Shown: piece after piece, positions 1 to 8,373 of the stretch
Position numbering within the stretch: the stretch's first letter is position 1
Layout of the letters: each line of letters begins with the position of its first letter
NCBI RefSeq assembly: GCF_002159495.1
Contig: NZ_NFIT01000002.1
Location: 1 to 64,000, forward strand
Reading direction: 5' to 3'
DNA from: Olsenella sp. An293
GTDB lineage: Bacteria; Actinomycetota; Coriobacteriia; Coriobacteriales; Atopobiaceae
DNA: 64,000 nucleotides
Position numbers and translations under genes: made by a program
Notes under the pieces: model-generated
What the model saw: only the letters and a program-made list of their open reading frames with translations
What the model was told of the DNA's origin: nothing
Database searches by the model: none

Positions 1-1902
1 CGTCGGAGTCGGGGTCGAGGGTGGCGGTGACGGCATCGGCGGTCGCGGCGGTCTTCTCGGCCTCAGCGGCGGCGGCCTCGGCGGCGGCTGCGGCTGGGGC
101 GCGGGGGCCGGAGCGGGCGCAGGCGTCGCGGCGCGCTCGGCGCGGGCGATGTCTGCCCCGGCGAGGCTCGACTCCACGTAGACCACCTGGCGCGGGCCGA
201 AGGCGGCCACGATCACCGGCTCCACGCTCGAGCGCACGTCGGAACGCTCCAGCATACGAGCCGCGAAGTGCGACCCCTTGGGCAGCGACACCATGAGCTT
301 CTCGCCGTCGTCGGAGACCGCCGTGGACGAGAGGAGCAGCGACCCCTTCGCCGGCATCTGCGCCACGAGCTGGTCAACGACCTGCTTCCAGAGACGCTGG
401 AGATTGCCGTTTGTGTGGCCGCCCCCGCCGCCGCGCCGGGCTCCCCCATCCGCTCGGCGCTCCTCGCTACGCTCGTCGCTCGCTTCGCGACTCGCGATGG
501 GGGAGCCCGGCGCGGCGGCGGGGGCGCTCGATACCGGAGGCTTCTCGGGCTGGGGGGTCGTCGGCCGCTCGGGCGCGGCGGCCGGTGACGGGGCCGCGCT
601 CTTCTCGGCGGCGTTCTCCGGGGCGGGCTCGTCAACCGAGGGCTGGGATTGGGAGGGCGCCTCGGGCTGGGGCATTGCCGGAGATGCGGGCAGCTGCTCG
701 AGGGTCTTCTCGATAATGGGGGCGGCGACTGCGAGGGCGCCGGGAGTCGCGAGGATGGCGACCTGGCGCTCGAGGTCGCTCACGCGCTCGGCGAGGGCCT
801 CGAGGGTGAGGTCGGTGCCCGGCCGGGCGATGCGCGTGAGGGCGATCTCGAGAACGAGGCGCTGGTTGGTGGCCGTGCGCATCTCGCTCGAGGCGTCGCC
901 CAGAATCGTGAGCACGCGCGAGAGGCGGTCGACGGAGCCAAACGCGGCGGCCTCGGCGCGCAGGGCGTCGAGCTCCTCGCCGCGTGCCGCGACGACGTCC
1001 TCGGCGCTCGGCACGGCGGCGACCACGTAGACGTCGCGCACGTGCGCGGCCAGCTCGCGCGTGAACTGCAGCAGGTCGCGCCCGGCGTCCGCCAGCTCCG
1101 CGACCTCCGCGAAGAGCGCGCCGACGTCACGATGCGCCATCGCCCGGGACACCTTGCCCAAAACGGACCCGGAGACTTCGCCGAGAAACTCCGCGGCCGC
1201 CGCCGCGTCGATCGAGCCGGCACCAAAGACCGAGAGCTGCTCGAGCGAGGTCAGGGCGTCGCGCATGCCGCCGCGCGCGTGGCGCACCACGAGCTCGAGG
1301 GCCGCCTCGTCGTAGGAAAAGCCCTCCTGCTTGCAGACAAACGCCAGGTGCGCCTGCATCTCGTCGTTGCCGATGGCATGGAAGTCAAAGCGCTGCACAC
1401 GAGAGAGGATCGTGGCCAAGATCTTCTGCGGGTCGGTGGTACACATGATGAAGACCACGTGCTCGGGGGGCTCCTCGAGGGTCTTGAGCAGCGCGTTGAA
1501 CGCCGCCGTCGTGAGCATGTGGACCTCGTCGATGATGTAGACCTTGCAGCGGCCCATCGCCGGCGCGTAGCTCACGCGGCTGATGATCTCCTCGCGGACG
1601 TTGTCCACGCCGGTACGCGACGCGGCGTCGAGCTCTATGACGTCGGGGTGCTCGCCGGCGGCGATGAGACGGCACTGCTCGCAGCTGCCGTCGGGCAGCG
1701 CGGCCGGGCCCCTCTCGCACATGAGCGCCTTGGCGAGGATGCGCGCCATCGTGGTCTTGCCGGTGCCGCGCGGGCCACAGAAGAGATAGGCGTGGCTGGT
1801 GCGCCCCTCGAGCACGGCGCGCTTGAGGGTCTCGACCACATGGGCCTGCCCCACGACCTGCTCAAAGGTCTGCGGGCGGTACTTGGTGTAGAGCGATTCC
1901 AT
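1..1902 (-). CDS. dnaX: DNA polymerase III subunit gamma/tau (3' end beyond window)
   Basis: This is the clamp-loader ATPase of the replicative polymerase. The protein begins MESLYTKYRPQTFEQVVGQ, the classical DnaX start. A Walker A motif GPRGTGKT lies at residues 43-50. Four zinc-type cysteines lie near residues 62-85, followed by a DEVH Walker B box. After about residue 390 the sequence becomes a Pro/Ala/Glu-rich linker, then a C-terminal domain and a second Pro-rich stretch that is still open at the window edge (634 residues seen). The ATG at 1902 is chosen for the conserved N-terminus, and a TATACT box lies 34 nt upstream. I see no A7-type slippery heptamer for a tau/gamma frameshift. A perfect 30-bp inverted repeat sits in the linker coding region. 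The SRP RNA gene lies upstream on the same strand, an arrangement common in Gram-positive bacteria. Confidence 0.96.
   Translation of the reverse strand, partial: MESLYTKYRPQTFEQVVGQAHVVETLKRAVLEGRTSHAYLFCGPRGTGKTTMARILAKALMCERGPAALPDGSCEQCRLIAAGEHPDVIELDAASRTGVDNVREEIISRVSYAPAMGRCKVYIIDEVHMLTTAAFNALLKTLEEPPEHVVFIMCTTDPQKILATILSRVQRFDFHAIGNDEMQAHLAFVCKQEGFSYDEAALELVVRHARGGMRDALTSLEQLSVFGAGSIDAAAAAEFLGEVSGSVLGKVSRAMAHRDVGALFAEVAELADAGRDLLQFTRELAAHVRDVYVVAAVPSAEDVVAARGEELDALRAEAAAFGSVDRLSRVLTILGDASSEMRTATNQRLVLEIALTRIARPGTDLTLEALAERVSDLERQVAILATPGALAVAAPIIEKTLEQLPASPAMPQPEAPSQSQPSVDEPAPENAAEKSAAPSPAAAPERPTTPQPEKPPVSSAPAAAPGSPIASREASDERSEERRADGGARRGGGGGHTNGNLQRLWKQVVDQLVAQMPAKGSLLLSSTAVSDDGEKLMVSLPKGSHFAARMLERSDVRSSVEPVIVAAFGPRQVVYVESSLAGADIARAERAATPAPAPAPAPQPQPPPRPPPLRPRRPPRPPMPSPPPSTPTPT
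421..525. repeat. Perfect 30-bp inverted repeat inside the dnaX linker
   Basis: The arms 421-450 and 496-525 are exact reverse complements over 30 bp and are separated by 45 nt. The reading frame of dnaX runs through the whole structure. The loop is rich in CGCTC/GCGAG words, as in actinobacterial palindromic repeats. It encodes an Arg/Glu/Ser-rich peptide inside the otherwise Pro/Ala-rich linker. This looks like an in-frame palindromic insertion. Confidence 0.85.
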
Positions 1903-1935
1903 GCGGCCTCCCGGCGACGTGACCTACGGCCTTCC

Positions 1936-1941
1936 AGTATA
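1936..1941 (-). promoter_or_regulatory. Putative -10 box of dnaX
   Basis: TATACT on the minus strand, 34 nt before the dnaX ATG. The same hexamer precedes several other genes in this window at 7-40 nt from the start. No convincing -35 is seen. Confidence 0.45.
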
Positions 1942-2028
1942 CCCGCGCCGGGCCGGGCTCGCCCGACGGTCACAGGTTCTTCTCGCCCGCCGCGGGCGCC
2001 GCGCGGGGCGGGGCGGCGCGGGGCGCGC

Positions 2029-2101
2029 TAACATGCACAGTTCCGGAAACGTCATTTTCCGACCTGCGGATATATGAAACTTAACGGAACTGTGCATGTT
2101 A
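2029..2101. repeat. Hairpin repeat with 17-bp perfect arms
   Basis: TAACATGCACAGTTCCG at 2029-2045 is exactly complementary to 2085-2101. The 39-nt interior is AT-richer than its surroundings. It lies between the end of the PH-domain gene and dnaX. The outer TAACATGCAC end is shared with the element at 17591-17694, suggesting a loosely related palindromic family. There is no T-run, so a simple terminator is unlikely. Confidence 0.7.
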
Positions 2102-2147
2102 ATGAGGCGTCCCGGCGCCGTGGCGCCCCGGCGGCGACGGTGCCGCG

Positions 2148-3776
2148 TCAGCCGCGGGGGCGAAACCACGCGAGGAGCTCGCTGGCGGCGTCCGCGGGCA
2201 GGTCGCGGAGCTCGAGGCCGTCCGCGGTGCCGGCGGCGGTGCGCACGGAGAGGCTCGCGACCCCCGCGCGGCGCTGGAAGGGGTTGGCGGAGAGCTCCAT
2301 GCGCTGCAGGCGTGCGCGCGGCGCGATTATGGTCTGGCGCGTGAGACCGCCGGTGACGAGCACCAGCTCGCGGGCGGTGTGGCCAAAGCGCGTGTAGCGG
2401 CAAGCGCGCAACGCGTTGACAACGAGGCCAACGAGCAGCGCCACGCTCAGGACGGCGGCGGCCACGAGCAGGGGCCGCAGCAGCCACGCGACGCTCTCGA
2501 GCAGGCCCGAGAACCCAAAGATCCAGAGCGCGCCCGCGTTGATCGCGGCGGCAAACGGCCACCAGATCGCGGCGCGGACCACGGCGCGACGCCGCGCGAC
2601 GGGCCCCAGGTGCCCCAGCTCCACGCGGCCAAGGACGCCCGCGTAGTCCGGCAGGATCTCGGTGAGAAAGCCGTCGACCTCGCCCATGCGGATGAACGGG
2701 TGCAAAAGCACGCTGCCCGAGGGCTCTCCGCCCGTCTCGCCGTGGGCCGCGACCACCCATGCGTTAACCTCGGCATAGCCGATGAGCTGGCGAATGATGC
2801 CCTGGCGGACGGCCACGAACTGGACTCGGCCCTCCGCGAGCGTTCGGGAGGAGCGCGTGAGCAGGCCGTGCTCCACGACCACGCGGTCGGCATGGCGCTC
2901 CACGCGGTAGCCGCCGTAGCGCACGAGGTTCACCACAAACGAGACGGCCGCGCCCAGCAAAAGCACCGCGACCACAAAGCCCACCACCAGCGGGACGAGC
3001 GCCGGGGTCGCCGCGGCGACGAGTTCGTCGCCCGCGCCCTCGAGGTCGAGCGCGCCCCACTCGATGAGGTTGTTGAGCCAGTTGACGAGAAGGACCACGA
3101 GCGCCACGGCCTGGCCGCCGGCGCTCACCTGGGATGCCGCGGCCAGAAGGAGGTCGCGGCCCTCGAGCGTGAAGACGGCGAGCGGACGGTCCTCGACGGG
3201 GGCGGGAGCGGCCGCGTCCTTCTCGCCCTCCGCGGGGCCCGCGCCCTTCTCGCCCGTCACCGACGCCACGCCACGGCGGCGGAAGAGCTCCGCCCGCAGC
3301 GCCTCGGCATCGGTCTCGCGCAGCCCGTGGACCTTGGACGAGTCCCCCTCCGCGGAGGCGGCGCCCGTGTCGAGGTCCAGCGTCACGAGACCCGCCACGC
3401 GCTCGAAGAGGGTGGAGCCCATCGAGACCGTGTGGATGTGGTCGTAGGGGAGCGTGATGCTGTGCCGGCTGAACGGGCCCCAGCCCAAGCCCCAGCACAC
3501 GCGGAGGCCATCCTCCGCAAGCTCCCAGGTACGGGCGCGCCAGACGGCGAAACTCGGGAGCAGGCAGGCCGCGAAGATCACGACCGCGGCAAGGGCGAGC
3601 TTGGCGAGCGAGCCGAGGTCACCGGCAAAGAAGTCGGGCGCGAGGCCAAACGCCGCAAGCGTCACCAGGCCAGAGGCCATCTTGAGCGCCTCGACGAGCA
3701 CCGAGAGCGGATTGGCCCGGCGAACGCCGGAAAGCGGCGCCGGAGCGTTGTCCCTCTCGTTCGGCGCGCCGCTCAC
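2148..3776 (-). CDS. PH-domain membrane protein, YdbT-like
   Basis: A 542-residue membrane protein with three bacterial PH-like (bPH_2, YdbS/YdbT) domains alternating with paired hydrophobic helices. One domain follows the first TM pair (near LPYDHIHTVSM). The second contains YRVERHADRVVVEHGLLTRS. The third contains LVTGGLTRQTIIAPRARLQR near the C-terminus. The GTG at 3776 overlaps the stop of the upstream YdbS-like gene (GTGA), so the two are translationally coupled. In Bacillus the ydbS-ydbT pair is linked to resistance to antimicrobial peptides and envelope stress. That role here is inference from family and gene pairing. A charged linker of about 60 residues separates the first domain from the next TM pair. 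Confidence 0.85.
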   Translation of the reverse strand: MSGAPNERDNAPAPLSGVRRANPLSVLVEALKMASGLVTLAAFGLAPDFFAGDLGSLAKLALAAVVIFAACLLPSFAVWRARTWELAEDGLRVCWGLGWGPFSRHSITLPYDHIHTVSMGSTLFERVAGLVTLDLDTGAASAEGDSSKVHGLRETDAEALRAELFRRRGVASVTGEKGAGPAEGEKDAAAPAPVEDRPLAVFTLEGRDLLLAAASQVSAGGQAVALVVLLVNWLNNLIEWGALDLEGAGDELVAAATPALVPLVVGFVVAVLLLGAAVSFVVNLVRYGGYRVERHADRVVVEHGLLTRSSRTLAEGRVQFVAVRQGIIRQLIGYAEVNAWVVAAHGETGGEPSGSVLLHPFIRMGEVDGFLTEILPDYAGVLGRVELGHLGPVARRRAVVRAAIWWPFAAAINAGALWIFGFSGLLESVAWLLRPLLVAAAVLSVALLVGLVVNALRACRYTRFGHTARELVLVTGGLTRQTIIAPRARLQRMELSANPFQRRAGVASLSVRTAAGTADGLELRDLPADAASELLAWFRPRG

Positions 3777-4252
3777 ACGTCCTCCTTGGCGAGGCGCGCG
3801 AGCTCCGCCACGCGGTCGCGCAGCTCGTTGGCGTCCGCCTCCGCGAGGCCCGGGATCTCGAAACTCTCGCCGGCCGTGGAGACGGTCACCGTGGCCAGGC
3901 CGTGCGCGCGCAGGATGGGGCCCTGCTTGGTCTGCACGTGCTGGACGCGCACGAGGGGCACGAGCACGCGCTTCTTCACAAAGACGCCGTGGTAGAGGTC
4001 CACGTCGGTGGGCGTGACGTCGTAGCGCCACGTGGCGTACTCGATGGGCGGGGAGATCAGCAGGTCGCAGACGCAGACGAGCTCGATGAGGCCGGCGACG
4101 AGGTAGACCCAGAAGACGTCGCCGCCAAAGTGGCGCACGATGAACCAGGCCGCCAGGGCGATCACTGCCACCACCACGATGCCAACGACATCCGAGATCC
4201 GCCACACGCGCAGCATGCGCGGGTCAAGACGATGTGCGGGCAGCTGGGTCAT
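3773..4252 (-). CDS. PH-domain membrane protein, YdbS-like
   Basis: A 159-residue protein with two TM segments (about residues 20-40 and 46-66) followed by one bPH_2 domain. The domain has the typical YDVTPTDVDLYHGVFVKKR turn and the VPLVRVQHVQTKQGPILRAHGLATVTV core. It is the first gene of a two-gene unit with the YdbT-like protein, and its TGA overlaps that gene's GTG start. The pair probably forms a membrane complex. The substrate is unknown. Confidence 0.85.
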   Translation of the reverse strand: MTQLPAHRLDPRMLRVWRISDVVGIVVVAVIALAAWFIVRHFGGDVFWVYLVAGLIELVCVCDLLISPPIEYATWRYDVTPTDVDLYHGVFVKKRVLVPLVRVQHVQTKQGPILRAHGLATVTVSTAGESFEIPGLAEADANELRDRVAELARLAKEDV

Positions 4253-4339
4253 GAGGGTCCTTTCGACGGCGTCTCGGCAATTTTCACGCAGGACCCCGAG
4301 CCGGTCAAAGCCCAGAATGAAAGGCTACGCGGCCGCCCC

Positions 4340-4438
4340 AGAAATTAACGGGCACCAAAGCCGGTCTGAGGGGGGCCAAGTGACAAAAGTCCAGTTGGCG
4401 AAAAATCTCCGGAGGGTTCGTGCCCGTTATTTTTCGGA
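4340..4438. repeat. TAAC...GCAC hairpin repeat, copy 1
   Basis: TAACGGGCAC at 4346-4355 pairs with GTGCCCGTTA at 4420-4429, with partly complementary flanks (AGAAAT/ATTTTTC). The right half, from the CCAGTTG word through GTTATTTTTC, closely matches the right half of the copy at 17591-17694 in the same orientation. It separates the SRP RNA gene from the PH-domain operon. The nature of the element is unknown. Confidence 0.6.
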
Positions 4439-4502
4439 CGTGCGACCAGACGGCGCGCGATGTCGCCGCGCGCCACCGAAAATCGGCACAAAGAGAGCGC
4501 GC

Positions 4503-4597
4503 TCGATGGGATCGGGTGCCCGCCAGAGGCCCCTTATGGCTGCTGCCTCCCGGCCCTGACCAGGTTCGAGGTGTTGCGTCACCCGAGCCCATCGAAC
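4503..4597 (-). ncRNA. ffs: Signal recognition particle RNA (4.5S, small bacterial type)
   Basis: The minus strand contains the invariant domain IV signature, a CTGGTCAGGCCGGGAGGCAGCAG-like core near 4538-4567 with the GGAA-type loop and asymmetric internal loop. Long complementary ends (CACCCGAGCCC/GGGATCGGGTG) close the hairpin. The RNA scaffolds Ffh for co-translational membrane targeting. The size of about 95 nt fits the short bacterial form without an Alu domain. The ends are estimated from the terminal pairing, within about 5 nt. Confidence 0.92.
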
Positions 4598-4682
4598 GCG
4601 CTCGCAGAACACTCTAGCAAAGTTGGCCCCGCCGCGCCACGCGCGCGGTACCCTTGTCAAAACGTCAACCGAGGAGGCCTCC

Positions 4683-6497
4683 ATGCGCAACACCTTCTGC
4701 AAGTCCCCGCTCTGGGAGTGCAACGACGAGCTCGTCCGAGTGGCGCAGGGCGAGAAGCCCGCCGACCTGGTGATCCGTCACGCAAGCCTGGTGAGCGTGA
4801 CCACGCACGAGGTGCTGCCCGACGTCGACATCGCCGTCGCGTGCGGCCGCGTGGCCTACCTCGGGCTGGGCGAGCACACGGCGGAGCACTGCATCGGGGC
4901 GGACACGCGGGTCATCGACGCCGCGGGACTTTTTGCCGCGCCCGGCTTCATGGACAGCCACATCCACGTGGAGAGCGCCATGATCGGCGTGGCGGAGTAC
5001 GCGCGCGCCGTCGTGCCGCACGGGACCACGGGGATCTTCTGCGACCCCCACGAGGTCGGCAACGTGCGCGGCATGGAGGGCGTGCGCGCGATGTTCGAGG
5101 ACGCGCGCCGCGTGCCGCTCAAGGCCATGATGACGCCTCCGTCGTGCGTGCCGGCGGTCACGGGCGTCGAGGACACCGGCGCCTCGGTCACCGCGGCAGA
5201 CATCAAAGACGCAATGGGCTGGGACAACGTCGTGGCCCTCGGCGAGATGATGAACTTCCCGGGCATCCTCGCCTGCGAGCCCAACGCCATCGACGAGGTG
5301 CGCGAGACCCTCGCCGCCGACCGCGTGGTCACGGGGCACTTCCCCTCGCCCGACCGCGACCGCGCGCTCAACGCCTACGTGGCGGCCGGCGTCTCGTCCT
5401 GCCACGAGTCCGGGAGCTTCGAGGAGGTCCTCGCGAAGCTGCGCCTGGGCATGTGGGTGCAGCTGCGTCAGGGGTCGGCTTGGCTCAACCTCCCCGGCTA
5501 CCTGCCGCAGCTCATCGAGAGCGGCGTGGACACGCGCCACTGCCTGCTCTGCTCCGACGACAACCACCCGCACACCCTCGTCGACGAGGGCCACATGGAC
5601 CGCATCCTGCGCACGGCGGTGGAGCTCGGGCTCGACCCGGTGACCGCCATCCAGATGGCCACGATCAACTGCGCCGAGTACTTTGGCCTCGCGCACGACC
5701 TCGGCTCGATCACGCCGGGCAAGTGCGCCGACATCGTGCTTCTCGACGACCTCGAGGGCTTTGCCGCCCGCATGGTCCTCATCGACGGCGAGGTCGTGGC
5801 AGAGGACGGCCGCGCGCTCTTCTCGCCCGAGCCCTACGCGTGGCCGGAGTGGATGACCCACACCATGGACCTGGGCCTGGAGCCCACTGCCGAGACCTTC
5901 CGCTTTGCCGTGCCCGGCCGCAAGGACGGCACCGCGCGCGTCCGCGCGATGGGCATCGAGCCCGGCGACACCCTCACGCGCGACATCGTGGTCGAGGTAC
6001 CCGTTCGCGACGAGGCGCTGCTCGCCGACCCTGCCCACGACATCCTCAAGGTCTGCGTCTTTGACCGCCACCACGGCGCGGCGGGCACGCACGCCCAGGG
6101 CTTTGTCATGGGCTTTGGGATTCACGGGGCGCTCGCGCAGACCGTCTCCCACGACGCCCACAACCTCCTCGTGATGGGTGACAACGACGAGGACATGGCG
6201 CTCGCGGCGCGCACGCTCGTGGCGTGCGGCGGCGGCGAGGTCGCCGTGGCCGACGGGCAGGTGCTCGCCCTCGTTGAGCTGCCCGTGTGCGGCCTCATGA
6301 GCACGGAGCGCGTGGAGCAGGTGGCCGAGAAGGTCGCGCAGGCGAGAAGGGCCTGGGAGCAGATGGGCTGCACGATGCCGTCGCCCTTCATGACGATGGG
6401 CGTGATGTCGCTCGCGTGCGTGCCGGAGCTGCGCCTCACCAACCGCGGCTACGTAAACTGCCTCACCTTTGAGATGGAGGACCTGCTCGTGGAGTAG
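4683..6497 (+). CDS. ade: Adenine deaminase
   Basis: A 604-residue amidohydrolase that converts adenine to hypoxanthine and ammonia in purine salvage. The metal site begins with HIH in GFMDSHIHVES near residue 93. The HEVGNVRG segment and the CLLCSDDNHPHTLVDEGHMD segment carry further family signatures. The C-terminal half has the family-specific FVMGFGIHGA and MGDNDEDMALAA boxes. The length matches the usual 570-600. The start is placed at the ATG after GAGGAGGCCTCC, a strong ribosome site. An upstream in-frame start at 4623 is rejected because it lacks a ribosome site and adds a non-conserved leader. The hypoxanthine and inosine economy links it to the nucleoside hydrolase and ribokinase genes 4 kb downstream. 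Confidence 0.95.
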   Translation: MRNTFCKSPLWECNDELVRVAQGEKPADLVIRHASLVSVTTHEVLPDVDIAVACGRVAYLGLGEHTAEHCIGADTRVIDAAGLFAAPGFMDSHIHVESAMIGVAEYARAVVPHGTTGIFCDPHEVGNVRGMEGVRAMFEDARRVPLKAMMTPPSCVPAVTGVEDTGASVTAADIKDAMGWDNVVALGEMMNFPGILACEPNAIDEVRETLAADRVVTGHFPSPDRDRALNAYVAAGVSSCHESGSFEEVLAKLRLGMWVQLRQGSAWLNLPGYLPQLIESGVDTRHCLLCSDDNHPHTLVDEGHMDRILRTAVELGLDPVTAIQMATINCAEYFGLAHDLGSITPGKCADIVLLDDLEGFAARMVLIDGEVVAEDGRALFSPEPYAWPEWMTHTMDLGLEPTAETFRFAVPGRKDGTARVRAMGIEPGDTLTRDIVVEVPVRDEALLADPAHDILKVCVFDRHHGAAGTHAQGFVMGFGIHGALAQTVSHDAHNLLVMGDNDEDMALAARTLVACGGGEVAVADGQVLALVELPVCGLMSTERVEQVAEKVAQARRAWEQMGCTMPSPFMTMGVMSLACVPELRLTNRGYVNCLTFEMEDLLVE

Positions 6498-6806
6498 GGT
6501 CTCCACGGCCCATTCGGGCCACCCGCTTGGCCGTAGGCCGTCGCGCACATGGACAGGGGCCCGTCGGCGCCAAGCGCCCCGGGCCCCCACTTCGGCAGCT
6601 GCCAAGCTGTTAGGCTCTACAGTGCGACGGCACGCGACGGTTTTCGTCGTGCGGTCGCCCCCTGCACGACGAGTATCATTCCCCATTCCGCGCGCCCTAG
6701 CCTTGGCGCTCCGGCGAACGGCGTCTTTCACCGGGCAAACACAACTCGCGGACACGTCCCCCGCATGCGCTAGGATGTGACGGGTAAGCCAGCCGAAGGA
6801 GATCTC
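6498..6806. other. Intergenic region with a terminator-like hairpin and a promoter
   Basis: 309 nt without a gene. A GC-rich hairpin at 6556-6587 follows ade. TAGGAT at 6771-6776 with a GC-poor spacer is the best -10 candidate for the next gene. A GCACGCGACG/CGTCGTGC dyad lies near 6628-6650. I see no coding region. Confidence 0.5.
6556..6587 (+). terminator. Terminator-like hairpin after ade
   Basis: GGGGCCCG and GGCGC pair with GCGCC and CGGGCCCC around a CAA loop. No T-run follows, so termination would have to be intrinsic-weak or Rho-assisted. Confidence 0.4.
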
Positions 6807-7373
6807 ATGGCCAAGAAGTCCCCCGCGCGCCGCCACGAGCCGAGCGCGCAGAGCATGTTCGACGACAGCAAGTACGAGGGCGTCCGCGTCTCGGCGACCT
6901 TCGAGTACAACGAGCTCACGCTCTCGCGCGCCGCCGAGCAGCTCGCCCCGCGGCTCAAGAGCTCGATGGTGTTCGCCAACCTCGCGTCGCTGCTCGCGCT
7001 CGTCGCCGCGGCGATTCTTGTCCCCGACCTCTCGGCCCTTCTCATCGCGCTGTTCATCGTCTCCGTCATCTTGATGTATGTCCAGTACAACTGGAACAAG
7101 CTGATGGTCCAGTACGCGCGCACCACCACGCTGGCCCCCACCGCCTACCAGGCCCCCATTCACGTCGTCGCCTGCGACGACGCGCTCCACCTCGAGGACG
7201 CCGGCAGCGTCGACGTGCGATTTGACTACGCCGACCTGCGCGTCGTCTACCCGACCTCGGAGTTTGTGGTCGCCGGGTTTGGAAGCAAGCGCTACGTCTA
7301 CGTGCCGCGCAGCGCCCTCTCCGAGGGTCGCTTCCGCGAGCTCGTGCGCATCCTCGACGAGCATTGCAAGTAG
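6807..7373 (+). CDS. YcxB-like membrane protein
   Basis: A 188-residue protein. The charged N-terminus (MAKKSPARRHEPSAQ) is followed by a short beta-rich segment with FEYNELTLSR, then two closely spaced TM helices (about residues 60-98). The C-terminal part (VVACDDALHLEDAGSVDVRF ... RYVYVPRSALSEGRF) matches the YcxB-like C-terminal fold. The ATG at 6807 follows GAAGGAGATCTC, a strong ribosome site. Function is not established for the family. Confidence 0.7.
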   Translation: MAKKSPARRHEPSAQSMFDDSKYEGVRVSATFEYNELTLSRAAEQLAPRLKSSMVFANLASLLALVAAAILVPDLSALLIALFIVSVILMYVQYNWNKLMVQYARTTTLAPTAYQAPIHVVACDDALHLEDAGSVDVRFDYADLRVVYPTSEFVVAGFGSKRYVYVPRSALSEGRFRELVRILDEHCK

Positions 7374-7406
7374 GAGCCCTCCCGCAACGCGCCAGCGGTC
7401 CTCGGC

Positions 7407-7412
7407 TATACT
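7407..7412 (+). promoter_or_regulatory. Putative -10 box upstream of the first esterase
   Basis: TATACT preceded by GGC, 36 nt before the ATG at 7449. Confidence 0.45.
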
Positions 7413-7448
7413 TGCGTGGTTCTTCTCGTCTAGCACAAGGAGGCCCGC

Positions 7449-8309
7449 ATGGCCCTTATCAGCGTCGACTACTTCTCCTCCGCGCTCATGCGCACCACCA
7501 CCCTCGAGGTCATCCTCCCGTTTGACGACCAAGGCGACGCCTACGCGACCGACTCGGCCATGCGCCGCGAGGGAGGCACGCTCGAGAAGGACCTCAAGAC
7601 CTGGGAGGCCCACCCCTACCCCGCGCGCCGCGCGCCCTTCAAGACGCTCTTCCTGCTGCACGGCATCTCCGGCAACCACGCCGACTGGATCTCTGAGACG
7701 CGCATCCGCCACTGGGCGGAGAGCCGCGGCGTGGCCGTGGTCATGCCCTCCGGCTACAACGCCTTCTACCTGGACCAGCCCGAGGTCCACAACTACTACG
7801 GCCGCTTCGTGGGCCAGGAGCTCGTCGAGGTGGCGCGGACGATGTTTCCGCTCTCGACCCGTCGCGAGGACACCTACATCGGCGGCATCTCGATGGGCGC
7901 CTACGGCGCGCTGCGCAACGGCCTCAAGTACTGCGAGACCTTTGGCGCGATCGTAGCCCTCTCCTCGGCCATGATCATCGACAGCTTTGACCAGATCATC
8001 TCCTCCGACGGCCTGTTCTTCCTCTCGCGCCCCTTCCTCGAGCACACCTTTGGCAACCTCGACGAGGTGCGCGGATCTGACAAGGACCCGGCGCGCCTGG
8101 CGGCCGACCTCGTCTACTGCGACCGCCCGCGCCCGCGCATCTTCATGAGCTGTGGCAACCAGGACCCGCTTGCCGAGCCCAACCGGGTGCTTGCCCGGCG
8201 CATGCGCGACACCGGGCTCGATGTCACCTATCATGAGATGAACGGCGGCCACGACTGGGAGTTCTGGAACGCCGCCCTGCCCGAGGCCCTCAACTGGCTC
8301 GTGCGCTAG
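7449..8309 (+). CDS. Esterase, tributyrin esterase (EstA/FrmB-like) family
   Basis: A 286-residue alpha/beta-hydrolase without a signal peptide, so probably cytoplasmic. The nucleophile elbow is GISMGAYGAL. The oxyanion region is LLHGISGNHADW. The acidic residue is likely in CGNQDPLAEPNR, and the catalytic histidine is in MNGGHDWEFW near the C-terminus. This arrangement is typical of the carboxylesterases of short-chain esters and S-formylglutathione-hydrolase relatives. The substrate cannot be told. It is followed after 64 nt by a paralog with the same layout. A ribosome site AAGGAGG is present. Confidence 0.88.
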   Translation: MALISVDYFSSALMRTTTLEVILPFDDQGDAYATDSAMRREGGTLEKDLKTWEAHPYPARRAPFKTLFLLHGISGNHADWISETRIRHWAESRGVAVVMPSGYNAFYLDQPEVHNYYGRFVGQELVEVARTMFPLSTRREDTYIGGISMGAYGALRNGLKYCETFGAIVALSSAMIIDSFDQIISSDGLFFLSRPFLEHTFGNLDEVRGSDKDPARLAADLVYCDRPRPRIFMSCGNQDPLAEPNRVLARRMRDTGLDVTYHEMNGGHDWEFWNAALPEALNWLVR

Positions 8310-8373
8310 GGCGCCCACAACCCGGCCGGGGGCGCAGGCAAGCCCAACCGACCCCACGGGGAGGGACGCGAGA

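Noticed and set aside
1-1902. Programmed frameshift site for gamma/tau in dnaX
   Set aside because: No A6G or A7 heptamer or similar slippery site is visible in the sequence available; the 3' part is missing.
4665-8357. Very long open frame (1230 codons) on the minus strand opposite adenine deaminase and the esterases
   Set aside because: It is the antisense shadow of GC-rich genes on the plus strand: His/Val/Ala/Arg-rich, no domain, no ribosome site. The plus-strand genes have clear family motifs.
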